64,000 nt of DNA from the NCBI GenBank assembly GCA_032433765.1, contig JAVIAB010000041.1, positions 80,123,555-80,187,554 of the forward strand, in the 5' to 3' direction. Source of the DNA: Megaustenia siamemsis (Eukaryota > Mollusca > Gastropoda > Stylommatophora > Ariophantidae). Below are positions 36,505 to 48,072 of this stretch, piece after piece; the stretch's first letter is position 1; every line of letters starts with the position of its first letter. The notes under the pieces are model-generated. The model made no database searches. It was not told the origin of the DNA and saw only the letters and a list, made by a program, of their open reading frames with translations. The position numbers and the translations under genes were made by a program.

Positions 36505-36952
36505 CATTAATATCAACGATTAAACTATCTGTGGATACCGAAATTGACACCCGCATAGGTAAAGTCGTTACCACTTTTGCCAGTCTTGCTAGCCGTGTTT
36601 AGCAAAACAGCAAACTCGTAAGTAATTCAAACAGAGACCGCAGTTTACAACTCCTGCATCATCAGTATCCTTTTATATGGCGGCAGATCGTGGACAACTT
36701 ATGTAAAGCAAGAGAGAAGGCTAAATGCATTATTAGGTTTGTGATAAAGATTAAAATAACAGGGTGAAGTGGCATAGTCAAAGCAGATAATTAGAGTAGG
36801 ATAACATTGATGGGTGAGCGACCAAGCGAGGAGCCAACATTGGATCTAGGCAGGATCTCATATTTAAGGAGATGTCTTTAGAGGATTCAGGAGGGACTTA
36901 ACAGGTTTGTTCAGACTGATTAGGTGGGGTAGTCTTTTAGCAAAGAGAGAGC
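36505..36952 (-). repeat. Block D, inverted copy
   Basis: The reverse complement of the block at 60369-60754 and of the split copy at 41343-41598 plus 57193-57365. It keeps the uninterrupted sequence GTGGACAACTTATGTAAAGC at about 36692, so it preserves the empty integration site of the large Polinton. Confidence 0.85.
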
Positions 36953-37795
36953 TATGCTCCACAGGGGGCAGAAAGTGTTTGTTGAAGACCTATGCTCCAC
37001 AGGGAGCAGAAAGTGTTTGTTGAAGACCTATGCTCCACAGGGAGTTGAATGTGTTTGTTGAAGACCTATGCTCCGAAGGGAGTTGAGTGTTTGTTGAAGA
37101 ACTATGCTCCGTAGGGAGCTGAAAGTGTTTGTTGAAGACCTATGCTCCACAGGGAGTTGAAAGTGTTTGGTGAATACCTGTGCTCCAAGGGAGCTGAAAG
37201 TGTTTGTTGAAGACCTATGCTCCACAGGGAGCTGAAAGTGTTTGGTGAAGACCTGTGCTCCAAGGGACCTGAAAGTTTTTGTTGAAGACCTATGCTCCAC
37301 AGGGAGCTGAAAGTGTTTGTTGAAGACCTATGCTCCACAGGGAGGTGAAAGTGTTTGTTGAAGACCTATGCTCCACAGGGAGCTGAAAGTATTTGTTGAA
37401 GACCTATGCTCCACTGGGACCTGAAAGTTTTTGTTGAAGACATATGCTCCACAGGGAGCTGAAAGTGTTTGTTGAAGACCTATGCTCCACAGGGAGCTGA
37501 AAGTGTTTGTTGAAGACCTATGCTCCACAGGGAGATGAAAGTGTTTTTTGAAGACTTATGCTCCACAGGGAGTCGGAAATGTTAGTTTGTTGAAGACCTA
37601 TGCTCCACAGGGAGTTGAAAGTGTTAGTTTGTTGAAGACCTATGCTCCACAGGGAGCTGAAAGTGTTTGTTGGAAACCTATGCTCCGCAGGGAGTTGAAA
37701 GTGTTTGTTGAAGACCTATGCGCCACAGGGAGTTAAACTTGTTTGTTTGTTGAAGACATATGCTCCACAGGGAACTGAAAGTGTTTGTTGTATGC
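36953..37795 (-). repeat. Array C (38-bp), inverted copy
   Basis: About 22 units of the 38-bp repeat in reverse orientation (core GTTGAAGACCTATGCTCCAC), next to inverted block D. C and D are therefore inverted together as one segment. Confidence 0.9.
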
Positions 37796-37924
37796 TCCAG
37801 GCATATCGAAGTAGAGATGAAGATGATGCGGAAGACATGGAATGATCTTAAAAGATTTGCAAAAACAGAATGACTTGGAAAGTGTTTGTTGAAGACCTAT
37901 GCTCCACTGGGAGCTAAAAGGTAG
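37796..37924 (+). repeat. LINE C-terminal fragment with one inverted array C unit
   Basis: CATATCGAAGTAGAGATGAA and the following bases match 58196-58270, a LINE C-terminal fragment. Both end in the same single reversed 38-bp unit and a GGTAGAAGAGATTCTCCTG junction into array A. It is a shared feature of units 3 and 4. Confidence 0.7.
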
Positions 37925-38248
37925 AAGAGATTCTCCTGTTAACAGATTTCGTCTCTCACGTTCTCCTTTTAACAGATTTCTTTTCTCACGTTCTCCTGTT
38001 AACAGATTTCTTCTCTCACGTTGTCCTGTTAGCAGATTTCTTCTCTCACGTTGTCCTGTTAGCAGATTTCTTCTCTCACGTTTTCCTGTTAGCAGATTTC
38101 TTCTCTCACGTTTTCCTGTTAGCAGATTTCTTCTCTCACGTTTTCCTGTTAGCAGATTTCTTATCTCACGTTGTCCTGTTCGCAGATTTCGTCTCTGACG
38201 TTCTCCTGTTACCAGATTTCGTCTCTCACGTTCTCCTGTTAACAGATT
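37925..38248. repeat. Array A (30-bp), before cassette 3
   Basis: About 11 units of the TTCTTCTCTCACGTT family. Confidence 0.9.
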
Positions 38249-38515
38249 CTTCTGTTGGTGGAATTCTTTCTTGTATTTTTCTGTTGGTGGAATTCTTCTT
38301 GTATTCTTCTGTTTGGCGAATTCTTCCTTGTAGTCTTCTATTGGTTTAATTATTCCTTTGTAGTCTTCTGTTGGTTTAATTCTTCCTTGTAGTCTTCTAT
38401 TGGTTTAATTATTCCTTTGTAGTCTTAAATTGCTGGAATTCTTCCTTGTAGTCTTCTGTTTATAAAATTCTTCCTTGTAATTTTTTTTTTTTTTTAGAAA
38501 TTCTTCTTTGGGTTC
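38249..38515. repeat. Array B (30-bp), before cassette 3
   Basis: About nine units of the TTCTTCTGTTGGTGGAATTC family, with a poly-T stretch near 38480. Confidence 0.85.
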
Positions 38516-38727
38516 TCCTTTTGTGAAAGTGTTTCTGTTGATCACGTAGGTCAGATGTTGTTGATGATTTGAACTGTATGTTTCATGCTCTGACATAGGC
38601 TGCAATGTCGTCACAAGAAAGAATGTAAAAGGTAACGTATGGAAGCGCTAACTGGAGAGATGACGTACTGGCCATGTACACTGGAGTCCATTTTGTACAT
38701 TTTTCTAAATGGTCTCGTTTGACTTAC

Positions 38728-38904
38728 CTTTGACCTCGTCGTTGTCAACAATGAAGGGCGACGTGAACGGTTTCGTCCTTGAACTTAGCTCACTGGAGTT
38801 ACTTGAATCCTGACGGTGTTGACTGTGCCAGGGTCGCTGCTCTGTCATTGATTCATGTCGTGGTCTCGTTATAGGCGGGACCTTCAGGGGCGGTAACAAC
38901 GCAG
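38728..38904 (-). CDS. Fucosyltransferase stem-cassette exon, copy 3
   Basis: 177 bases, phase 1-1, splice sites intact. Compared with the other copies the variable spot after HRQDS reads SNS instead of RYF or RYS. The conserved module spans about 38540-39425. It is the last cassette left of the large Polinton. Confidence 0.72.
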
Positions 38905-39424
38905 CTGTGGGAGATAATGTTGATAATGGAGAAGTTTTTGTGAGAACAGAAAACAGTGTCATGTAGGGATACATGCAGAGAACGTCAACATTTGATACAA
39001 ATGTGTAATTCAATTATTTGTGGCATCTAAATATAGTTCTTTCTTTCTTTCTCTCTGTCTTTCTTTCTTTGTATCTTCCTCTTCTTCCTCTTCTTAATCT
39101 TCTTCCTCTTCTTCTCTTCTTCGTCCTTTTTTCTTCTCTTCCTCTTCTTCCTCTTCCACTAGCTTTGAGTAGGTGTCTGATCTGAAAAAAAATATTCATT
39201 CGTACTTACACTCACATGATAATGATGAAAGTTGCTGAAGAAACATAGACAGTCTTAGTTGCCAAGTGCTAATGTACGACCAAATGATACACGTCAGTTG
39301 TTGTATATCAGTGATCACTTCACTACTCTAACACTCGCTACGTCTTGAAATATCGTAGACAGCTCTCCGATGAATCCAGGACTCATTTAGCCACGGATTT
39401 TGTCGAATGTCTTCTTCCTTTAAA

Positions 39425-41342
39425 CTCCCTGTGGAGCATAGGTCTTCAACAAACACTTTCAACTCCCTGAGGAGAATAGGTCTTGAACAAACACTTTCAG
39501 CTCCCTGTGGAGCATAGGTCTTCAACAAACACTTTCAACTCCCTGTGGAGCATAGGTCTTCAACAAACTAACATTTTCGACTCCCTGTGGAGCATAAGTC
39601 TTCAAAAAACACTTTCATCTCCCTGTGGAGCATAGGTCTTCAACAAACACTTTCAGCTCCCTGTGGAGCATAGGTCTTCAACAAACACTTTCAACTCCCT
39701 GCGGAGCATAGGTCTTCAACAAACACTTTCAGCTCCCTGTGGAACATAGGTCTTCAACAAACAAACACGTTTAACTCCCTGTGGAGCATATGTCTTCAAC
39801 AAACAAACACGTTTAACTCCCTGTGCCGCATAGGTCTTCAACAAACACTTTCAGCTCCCTGTGTCGCATAGGTCTTCAACAAACACTTTCAACTCCCTGT
39901 GGCGCATAGGTCTTCAACAAACACTTTCAACTCCCTGTGCCGCATAGGTCTTCAACAAACACTTTCAACTCCCTGTGGCGCATACGTCTTCAACAAACAC
40001 TTTCAACTCCCTGTGGCGCATAGGTCTTCAACAAACACTTTCAACTCCCTGTGGCGCATAGGTCTTCAACAAACACTTTCAGCTCCCTGTGGCGCATAGG
40101 TCTTCAACAAACACTTTCAGCTCCCTGTGGAGCATATGTCTTCAACAAACAAACACGTTCAACTCCCTGTGGAGCATAGGTCTTCAACAAACACTTTCAG
40201 CTCCCTGTGGAGCATATGTCTTCAACAAACAAACACGTTCAACTCCCTGTGGAGCATATGTCTTCAACAAACAAACACGTTTAACTCCCTGTGCCACATA
40301 GGTCTTCAACAAACACTTTCAGCTCCCTGTGTCGCATAGGTCTTCAACAAACACTTTCAACTCCCTGCGGAGCATAGGTTTCCAACAAACACTTTCAGCT
40401 CCCTGTGGAGCATAGGTCTTCAACAAACACTTTCAACTCCCTGTGGAGCATAGGTCTTCAACAAACTAACATTTTCGACTCCCTGTGGAGCATAAGTCTT
40501 CAAAAAACACTTTCATCTCCCTGTGGAGCATAGGTCTTCAACAAACACTTTCAGCTCCCTGTGGAGCATAGGTCTTCAACAAACACTTTCAACTCCCTGC
40601 GGAGCATAGGTCTTCAACAAACACTTTCAGCTCCCTGTGGAACATAGGTCTTCAACAAACAAACACGTTTAACTCCCTGTGGAGCATATGTCTTCAACAA
40701 ACAAACACGTTTAACTCCCTGTGCCGCATAGGTCTTCAACAAACACTTTCAGCTCCCTGTGTCGCATAGGTCTTCAACAAACACTTTCAACTCCCTGCGG
40801 AGCATAGGTTTCCAACAAACACTTTCAGCTCCCTGTGGAGCATAGGTCTTTAACAAACACTTTCAGCTCCCTGTGGAGCATATGTCTTCAACAAACAAAC
40901 ACGTTTAACTCCATGTGGCGCATAGATCTTAAACAAACACTTTCAACTCCCTGCGGAGCATAGGTCTTCAACAAACACTTTCAGCTCCCTGTGGAGCATA
41001 GGTTTTCAACAAACACTTTCAACTCCCTGCGGAGCATAGGTCTTCAACAAACACTTTCAGCTCCCTGTGGAGCATAGGTCTTCAACAAACACGTTTAACT
41101 CCCTGTGGAGCATAGGTCTTCAACAAACACTTTCAACTCCATGTGGAGAATAGATTTTCAACAAACACATTCAAGTCCCAGTGGAGCATCGGTCTTCAAC
41201 AAACACTTTCAATTCCCTGTGGAGAATAGGTCTTCAACAAACACTTTCAACTCCCTTTGGAGAATAGATCTTCAACAAACACTTTCAACTCCCTGTGGAG
41301 AATAGGTCTTCAACAAACACTTTCAACTCCCTTTGGAGAATA
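39425..41342. repeat. Array C (38-bp), longest copy, about 50 units
   Basis: Core GTGGAGCATAGGTCTTCAAC. Several 42-base variant units carry AAACAAACACGTTTAACTC. A large block (39540-39860) is duplicated at 40440-40780, showing recent segmental exchange inside the array. Confidence 0.92.
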
Positions 41343-41598
41343 ACCCTCTCTTTTCTAAAAGACTACCCCACCTAATCAGTCTGAACTTACCTGTTGAGTC
41401 CCTCCTGAATCCTCTAAAGACATCTCCTTAAATATGAGATCCTGCCTAGATCCAATGTTGGCTCCTCGGTTGGTCGCTCACCCATCAATGTTATCCTACT
41501 CTAATTATCTGCTTTGACTATGTCACTTCACCCTGTTATTTTAATCATTATCACAATCCTAATTATGCATTTATTTAGCCTTCTCTCTTGCTTTGCAT
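41343..41598 (+). repeat. Block D, left half, interrupted by the large Polinton
   Basis: Matches the left part of 60369-60754. It contains, on minus, GGGACTCAACAG-GTAAGT, a strong donor-like sequence whose 36-base upstream segment (41391-41426) could be a phase-neutral microexon. The block resumes at 57193. Confidence 0.8.
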
Positions 41599-42042
41599 AA
41601 CTACTATATATATTTAGGGGATGAAAACACTCACTTTTTAAAACATAATATTTTAATATAAAACCACATTTTTTTTCTTAAATATAAATATATTGTCCCT
41701 AAAAGTTTATATATAAGTATTAAAATATACTTAAAAAAAATAATGAAATTAATTTTTAAAAAGAGAGAAAAAATCATCTTATAAAAATAGCATTTTAAAA
41801 CCACATTTTTTTTTCTTAACTATAATCTTATTGTCCCAAAAAGTTTACATATAAGTATTAAAATATATTTTAAAAATAAATATAAAAAGAGAGAAAAAAC
41901 ATCTTATAAAAAACAACATTTTTCAACCACATTTTAAATCTCTTTTTCCTTCAAAAATATAGAAGTAAAAAATAACACCTCACAAATGAAAATAAAAAAT
42001 CAATAAAATAATATTTCAGAATATCAAAAAACATAAAAAGTC
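41599..42042 (+). repeat. Left terminal inverted repeat, with a 136-bp internal duplication
   Basis: Matches the complement of 56883-57192 but is about 134 bases longer. A segment beginning AAAACCACATTTTTTTTCTT occurs twice (about 41661 and 41797) and only once at the right end. Confidence 0.88.
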
Positions 42043-42081
42043 AAAAAAAGTCATGCAAGAAATTAATTATCCTATAAAGTA

Positions 42082-44650
42082 TTAAAAACCAAATGGTAAT
42101 GTTGTTATTCCATCATCACATATATATCTTTTATCATCAAAAGGTGATAATGATTTTTTATTTACTTCATTTATAAACATTTTATGTTTTTCAGAATTCA
42201 TTGTATACATTTTATTATATTGTACTGTGGAATTTATTAAACAATTTTTATAATCTTCAAATTTTATTTCTTTTTCTATTGTTGTTTTTGACATACCTTT
42301 TAATTTCTTCTTTTCATCTTCACCTAAAGTTTTAAATGAATATGTTTGTTATATGGTAGTTTTAAATTAAAATGATGATTTTTAAATTTGAATATTGTTC
42401 CTTCTTCAGGTATAATCATTTTAGATAATGGAACATTGTTACAATCTTTCAAATGGTTTGATAAAGATTTCTTAGAGAAATATGGTTGTAAACATCTTCT
42501 ACATGGAAACACTTTATTATGATTAGTAGAAATAATTGATGCTACAGAAGTAAGGAAACAATAATGAGTATTTCTCCCTTCTTCAACATATAATAAATCT
42601 ATTATATATTCTCTTTCTTCATTAAAAGAGGATACATATAAAGGATAAATTGATTTCAAAATATTTTGTTTTTCTAATGCAAATATATTTATTGCAATAT
42701 AAGGATTATTCTTTTCAAATCTAATAAACACTGAATTATTTACTCTAATAGAATTGTTATCTTTAAATTTATCAAACACAGAATCATTTAATCTTACTGG
42801 ATATTCTATTCCTTCCATATTAATATAATCTTCATAATCTTTATAATTAGAAACTCTATGAGGATTTTTTATGTTATTTTCAATTCTCAACATATAACAA
42901 ATTATACACCATAAAAAACATTTATCATCTTTATTTTGTATATTTATTATATAACTACTTTCAAAAGGTAGTTTAAAATATGATGATCCTCTCATTGTTC
43001 TTACTCTTACTAATACTACTTCTGTTTGTAACATTTTATAAAATACATAACCACTTCCTTTTTGATTAAAGTTATCTATCCAATCTATAAAATGATCTCT
43101 GATTTCTTCATATATAATATCAAAATGATTCATTGAATTTAAAAGTCTAAAACCTGAATTATAATAAACTAGTATATATGTTTTATCAATAGGAGAATTT
43201 AAAAAAACATTTAATTATAGTATTTAATTTCTTACTTCCATTATTAAAATTAAAAGAACAGGCTGGGTTTAGAAAAGGGAGAAGCTGTCTTGACCACATT
43301 TTTACTCTACGGCTTATATTGGAGGAACCCATTGAAAAGCAAAAACCTTTTGTACTTAACTTCATCGACTTCAAAAACGCATTTGATGGTATTCATAGAG
43401 ATTCTTTGTGGAAAATTCTGAAGCAATATGGTTTACCATCAAAAATCATAAATTTTATCAAAGACATGTATGATGGTTTTATTGGTTACACATGTGCAGT
43501 TCGAATGAGCGAATGTTTCCCAATAGAAACTGGGGTTATACAAGGATGTATTTTATCGCCCTTGTTATTTGGAGTTGTTATGGACTTCATAATGAAGAAA
43601 TGCTGCACTGGTAATAAAGGCATCGAATGGATACAAGGAGACCATTTGGAGGACCTCGACTTTGCTGATGACATAGTTCTCATCAGCAGCCAGATAAAAA
43701 CGATGCAGGAAAACATCAATATTGATGAAAATCATCAATAGCCAGCAAAATTGGGCTTGAGATCAATCGTGAAAAGACTAAAGTCATGAAAAGTTTAATT
43801 CCAACAAGTGACAAAATATACATGGAAAACAAACCTGCAGAAGAGATCGATCACTTTATCTATCTTGGAAGTCACATTGATCGAGAAGTGGATACAAGTA
43901 AAGAAATTAGAATTAGAATAGCTAAAGCAGCAATGTCTTTCAGAAGCCTTGAAAAGTTGTGGAAATCAAAACTCATCAGCACAAACACAAAACTTAGGCT
44001 ATTCAAATCAAATGTACTATCAACCCTTACGTATGCGTGTGAAAGCTGGAAAACAACAAGAGATATAGAAACAAAGTTGAACGCATTCGAAAATAAATTC
44101 TAAGGAAAATACTTGGTATAGCATGGAACGAATTCAAAACAAACAAGGAAATTAGAGAAATCGCCAATCAACCACTAATATCTTCAGTAATAAAGAAAAG
44201 ACGATGGTCATATGTTGGACATGCGATGAGAAGAGATAATAACCGAATAGCAAAGCAAGCCCTCATGTGGGAAACAACAGGTACAAGAAAAAGAGGAAGA
44301 CCCAGGGAGACACTGAGAAGAACATTGATGAGAGAGGCAAGAGCAGCAGGAATCGGCTCCCTCAATGAGATAGAACTGCTTGCACAGAACAGAGACAGAT
44401 GGCGAGATTTGATAAAATATCTTTAAAAGAAAACTGCTAGAACAAAAAATTCATATAGAAGAAGGTGTATCTTGGTCTACGCCCTATGGGCCGGCTACGG
44501 CTCGAAAGGTCAATAGATAGATTATTAAAATTATTAGCATCATTTCTCACTTGATTTTTTATACGATTAAAGAATCTATCAACATTTTTTCCTTGTCTTT
44601 CTATAACATATTCTATTTGCGGATTTTCTATCTCCCATTTTTAAAGGAAT
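42082..44650 (-). pseudogene. Protein-primed DNA polymerase B, catalytic core deleted, split by a LINE
   Basis: Three remnants lie in order on minus. An N-terminal piece (44650-44534) continues on the other side of a LINE (43252-42324). It has the Polinton N-terminal block NKDDKCFLWCIICYML, followed by a Cys-Cys-His-Cys-like finger (FPCRRCLQPYF...H...C). A C-terminal tail follows at 42294-42082, ending in the family block FDDKRYICDDGITTLPFG. The exonuclease and the palm/fingers motifs are entirely missing between 42324 and 42294. There is also a frameshift in an A-run at about 43200. In intact Polintons this protein replicates the element from a terminal protein; this copy cannot. Confidence 0.8.
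43253..44520 (+). mobile_element. 5'-truncated LINE inserted in the polymerase remnant
   Basis: Flanked by a 13-base duplication, ATTATTAAAATTA (43240-43252 and 44521-44533). It starts inside the reverse transcriptase (QAGFRKGRSCLDHIF). It continues through the palm with FADD in place of YADD (LDFADDIVLISS) and ends with a LINE C-terminus (GTRKRGRPRETLRRTL). Frameshifts at about 43741-43786 and 44103-44226 break the frame. Its base composition matches the host LINEs, not the AT-rich provirus. Confidence 0.88.
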
Positions 44651-44654
44651 AATT

Positions 44655-44891
44655 TTAATAAAGAATTTTCCTTTCAGAATAATATTTTAATTGGTAAAGA
44701 GGATTTCTTTCAATAAACTTATTATAAGCTTCTTTATATTTTTCTTTATTATTTTTATAATATTCTTGTTTTATTGGTTCACAGCACTTTTTACAAGATG
44801 CTCTAAATCCATCTTTAACTTTACTTTCTTTTGAATATTCAGAATATGGTTTTAAAATATGACATTTACTACAATCTTTTTCTGCGTTCAT
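44655..44891 (-). CDS. Small zinc-ribbon protein
   Basis: 78 residues with two CxxC pairs (Cys7/Cys10 and Cys33/Cys36, plus Cys37), then a Lys/Tyr-rich helical tail. The pattern C-x2-C-x(22)-C-x2-C resembles zinc ribbons found next to HNH nucleases and in viral small proteins, but no HNH residues are visible. The start is preceded by CTAAAAATG, like most genes of this element. It is divergent from the integrase, with 26 bases between the start codons. The frame is intact. Function unknown; DNA binding is likely. Confidence 0.6.
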   Translation of the reverse strand: MNAEKDCSKCHILKPYSEYSKESKVKDGFRASCKKCCEPIKQEYYKNNKEKYKEAYNKFIERNPLYQLKYYSERKILY

Positions 44892-44917
44892 TTTTAGTAT
44901 ATATTTTTAAATTTAAA

Positions 44918-45848
44918 ATGAATCCAATGAATAAAATGAATCTAGACTTTCTAAAAGGATTGGGAATTTATAATGAAATTTTAGGAAGACGAAAAATTAA
45001 TTGGTCAAATGATTTATCAAATGAATTACATAAACATATTATTAAAAAATTTCCTAAAAGAAAAGTAATTGTAAATGGTATTGATAAAATATGGGCAGCT
45101 GATTTAGTTGATATGCGAATCATATTCTAAACAAAATAAACATTATACATTTCTATTAACTGTTATAGATGTATTTAGTAAATATGGATGGAAAATACCA
45201 TTTTAAAAAAGTGGAATTGGTGTTTCTGAAGCTTTTAAAAAGATATTTACTGAAAGAAAACCTTTATATCTCTGGGTTGATAAAGGCAACGAATTCTATA
45301 ACAATAATATGAAAACTTTATTAAAAGAAAATAATATTAATATTTATTCTACAGAAAATGAAGAAAAAAGTTGTTTTGTTGAAAGATGGAATGGAACTAT
45401 GAAACAAAAAATGTTTAAATATTTTACTGCTAATAATACAAAAAAATATTATAACGTTTTAGATGAACTGGTTAATATTTATAATAATACTAAACATTCA
45501 TCAATAAAAATGACTCCTATTGAAGGTAGTAAAAAAGGAAATGAAAAAATAGTTTATAAAAATTTTTTTGGCGCAAACGATGGTGTAAGTAAAAATATAT
45601 CACCCCAGAAACTCATAAAATTAAAATTTAAAGAAGGTGATAGAGTTAAAATAACAAAGAAAAAAGGAATATTTGAAAAAGGTTATACAAATAGATGGAC
45701 AACAGAAATATTTGTTATTAGTGAAATTAGATATACAAATCCTATAAAATATAAAATACAGGCTCTGCCCTACGGAACGAAAGATTTAAATGGTGAGGAA
45801 ATTATAGGTTCTTTTTATGAACAAGAATTACAGAAGACTAAATTTTAA
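44918..45848 (+). pseudogene. Retroviral-type integrase of the provirus
   Basis: A DDE integrase that would join the element ends to host DNA. The first Asp is in IWAADLVDM, the second in LYLWVDKGNEFY, and the Glu region is in EEKSCFVERWNGTMKQ. The C-terminal DNA-binding domain follows (GDRVKITKKKGIFEKGY). There is no chromodomain, unlike the small Polinton's integrase. It is broken by a frameshift near 45120 and an in-frame TAA at 45204. The start is ATG at 44918 in context TTTAAAATG. Confidence 0.88.
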
Positions 45849-45852
45849 TATT

Positions 45853-45987
45853 TTATACTTCTTGTAAATAATTAATTAATATATTAGGAATAATTCCTTT
45901 TAATTTATTCATATCTGAACAGTTATTTTTTATATATAATCTAGATTTTTGTATTAATAAATTATTATAATTAAATAATAGATCCAT
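45853..45987 (-). CDS. Hypothetical 44-residue protein
   Basis: A short open frame on minus, tail to tail with the integrase (four bases apart), with no recognisable domain. It may be the C-terminal remnant of a decayed gene. Confidence 0.25.
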   Translation of the reverse strand: MDLLFNYNNLLIQKSRLYIKNNCSDMNKLKGIIPNILINYLQEV

Positions 45988-46521
45988 TATTTAACATCTA
46001 CAATCATTTAAGTATTTTTCTAATTTATATTTTAGATCTTCATATTCTTCTAGATTGTAATGAAAAACTATATAAATACACCATCAATCAGAAGTTGTAT
46101 ATAATCACTAGTATCGTCAAATATTAAATTAAATTTTTCTTCATTATCTATACGATTTAAAAATTCCATCAATCTGTAAGTACTAAATTTTTACAAAACC
46201 TGATAAGGAGTTTCTTTTTTATTATTTTCTAAATAGATATTAGTATTTGTTATGACCTAATAATAATGTAATTATTTTATATTGAAATAATTCACATGCA
46301 ATATGTAAAGGAGTTTCATTATAATTATTTTGTAAATTAACTTTAATGTTTTTACAATTTAATAAATATTTAACTATTTCAATATTATTATATAGAACAT
46401 TAATATGTAATAAAGTATTTCCATTTTCATCTTGTAAATTAACATTATGTTTTGAAAATAATAATTTAAATTTTTCAATATTATTTCTTTCACAAGCATT
46501 GATCAGATTTCTTTCGGCCAT
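45988..46521 (-). pseudogene. Ankyrin-repeat protein, broken
   Basis: The intact part, 46521-46240 (about 93 residues from ATG in ATAAAATG), contains two to three ankyrin repeats: GNTLLHINVLYNNIEIVKYLL and the following NETPLHIACELFQYKIITLLL block. After 46240 a related continuation (KKETPYQV) appears in another frame, so the gene is frameshifted and originally ran farther left. Ankyrin proteins mediate protein-protein contacts, and in large DNA viruses they often target host factors. That role is only an inference here. Confidence 0.7.
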
Positions 46522-46612
46522 TTTATTTAGAAACAATTTTAATATACAATTTTTTATATTAAAATAAATTGAAGAAAAATTTTGTGAGTTAACAGATAAA
46601 CTAGATAAATTT

Positions 46613-47093
46613 ATGAAATGTATCGAAAAGCTTGAAATAGAAAATAATTTGAAATTAAATATCGGTGAAGAATATAACAATTCTATCACCACTAAAACAA
46701 AGAAAAAGAAAGTTCCAGAAAATTTAGAAAAGAGATTAAATGAAATAATTAATGTAGAAAAAATTACATTTAAATTTAATGATACAAGTTCAGTCGACGA
46801 AGTCGTCGATATATGTTTTAAAATATTAAATTATTTAGATGATCTCGAAAAAAGAAATAAAGGTTATTATTATACACTTGGGGAATTATTAAGTATTCTA
46901 AAAAATATAAAAAATAATGAGAAAGAATTTCTAATTTTTGCTAAAGAAAAATTTAATAGAAGTGAATCTACTATTAATAATTATATAAGATTTTATAATA
47001 TTTGTAATGAAAATTCTATCTTATTAAACTGTAATTAGAGAAATTATTAAAAATTTACCTGAAATAAAAGAAATTTTAAACACACCGCGATAG
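46613..47093 (+). pseudogene. Hypothetical protein with helix-turn-helix-like end
   Basis: An open frame of 141 residues (46613-47038), rich in Lys, Glu and Asn, with a helical segment EFLIFAKEKFNRSESTINNY that looks like a DNA-binding helix-turn-helix. The stop at 47036 is followed in another frame by a plausible continuation to TAG at 47091, suggesting a single frameshift. No upstream ATG is in frame. It is divergent from the ankyrin gene. Family unknown to me. Confidence 0.5.
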
Positions 47094-47136
47094 TGAGTTA
47101 ATTTGACCTCTATCTTTAAATTTATTATTTTATAAA

Positions 47137-47574
47137 ATGGATTTGAACGAATTAAAACTTTTAAGTGATTTAAATCCTTAAAGAATTAATAATGTTTATA
47201 AAACAAAAATGATTATAGATTTTATGAATATTAAATTAGAACAACCAAATCTACTACAAAATCAAATTTGTAGTAAATTAGGTATTTCTACTTCAACAAT
47301 AAAAAGAATAAGACAAGATTTAAATGTAAAATCTCCATATAGATATGATAATCCTTTAAAAAATCACGGACAACGTTCTGCCAAGGGCAAAAAGAGTAAA
47401 AAGGTTGAAATTACTGATAAATTATCTTCTAAAGATAAAAATAATACAGAAAAGAAATTAAATTTTCACAGACAAAGTACTACCAAGAGCAAAAAAGTAA
47501 AAGAGAAAATTGGTAATGGTTCTGAAGATATTAATACAGATGATGAAATAGAATCTTTCATTAAAACAACGTGA
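47137..47574 (+). pseudogene. Helix-turn-helix DNA-binding protein with early stop
   Basis: ATG at 47137 in TATAAAATG is followed by a TAA at 47179 in the same frame. The frame then continues open to 47574. A clear helix-turn-helix (QICSKLGISTSTIKRIRQDL) lies near the N-terminus, followed by a Lys/Ser-rich tail with two similar segments. Re-initiation at ATG 47209 would give 121 residues and keep the domain. It is probably a transcriptional regulator of the element. Confidence 0.6.
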
Positions 47575-47659
47575 AAAAATAATTAAAAAATGGAAATTTT
47601 ACAAGAATGTAATAATTTTATAAATAATTTAATGAAAATTATAAAGTGTAATAATGTAA

Positions 47660-48072
47660 TTATTTTTCGGTTAAAGATTTTGCTTTTTGTATTGTTTTTA
47701 ATAATTGTTCTCGTATTATTTTATTTTTACTTTCATTAGAAGTTTTAGCTTTTTTACTTTTTATAAAATCATTTATTTCTTTTTCATCACATTTACCTAT
47801 TTTATCTAGTTTTTCTGTTAATATTTCATTTTCAACAGTTAAATCATAAATAGTATCACCTGCTATTCAAATGCTTTTTAAAATTTTCTTGAATCAATAA
47901 ATAATTGTTTAGTTAATTCTGCTTTATTAATTACAGACATATTATTTAATTTTTTGTAATCATCTTTTAATTCAACATGAAAGGAATTATCATTTTCAAC
48001 AAATTTAATAATTTCATCCATTTTTATTAGTTTAAATTCTACGTATTCCTCTTCCTCTGGAAACAATATCAT
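47660..48072 (-). pseudogene. Hypothetical structural-block protein, frameshifted
   Basis: Two adjoining pieces (48072-47878, then about 47870-47660 in another frame) form one acidic, helix-rich protein with the start overlapping the upstream gene by 41 bases. No domain is recognised. It is the last gene of the leftward structural block. Confidence 0.45.

Noticed and set aside
35895..36523. Overlapping 170 to 200-residue repeat proteins on both strands
   Set aside because: The 27-base period opens four frames at once, the mark of an artefact.
47590..47750. Small hydrophobic membrane protein on +
   Set aside because: It overlaps the better supported minus-strand gene ending at 47660, and AT-rich sequence gives hydrophobic frames by chance.
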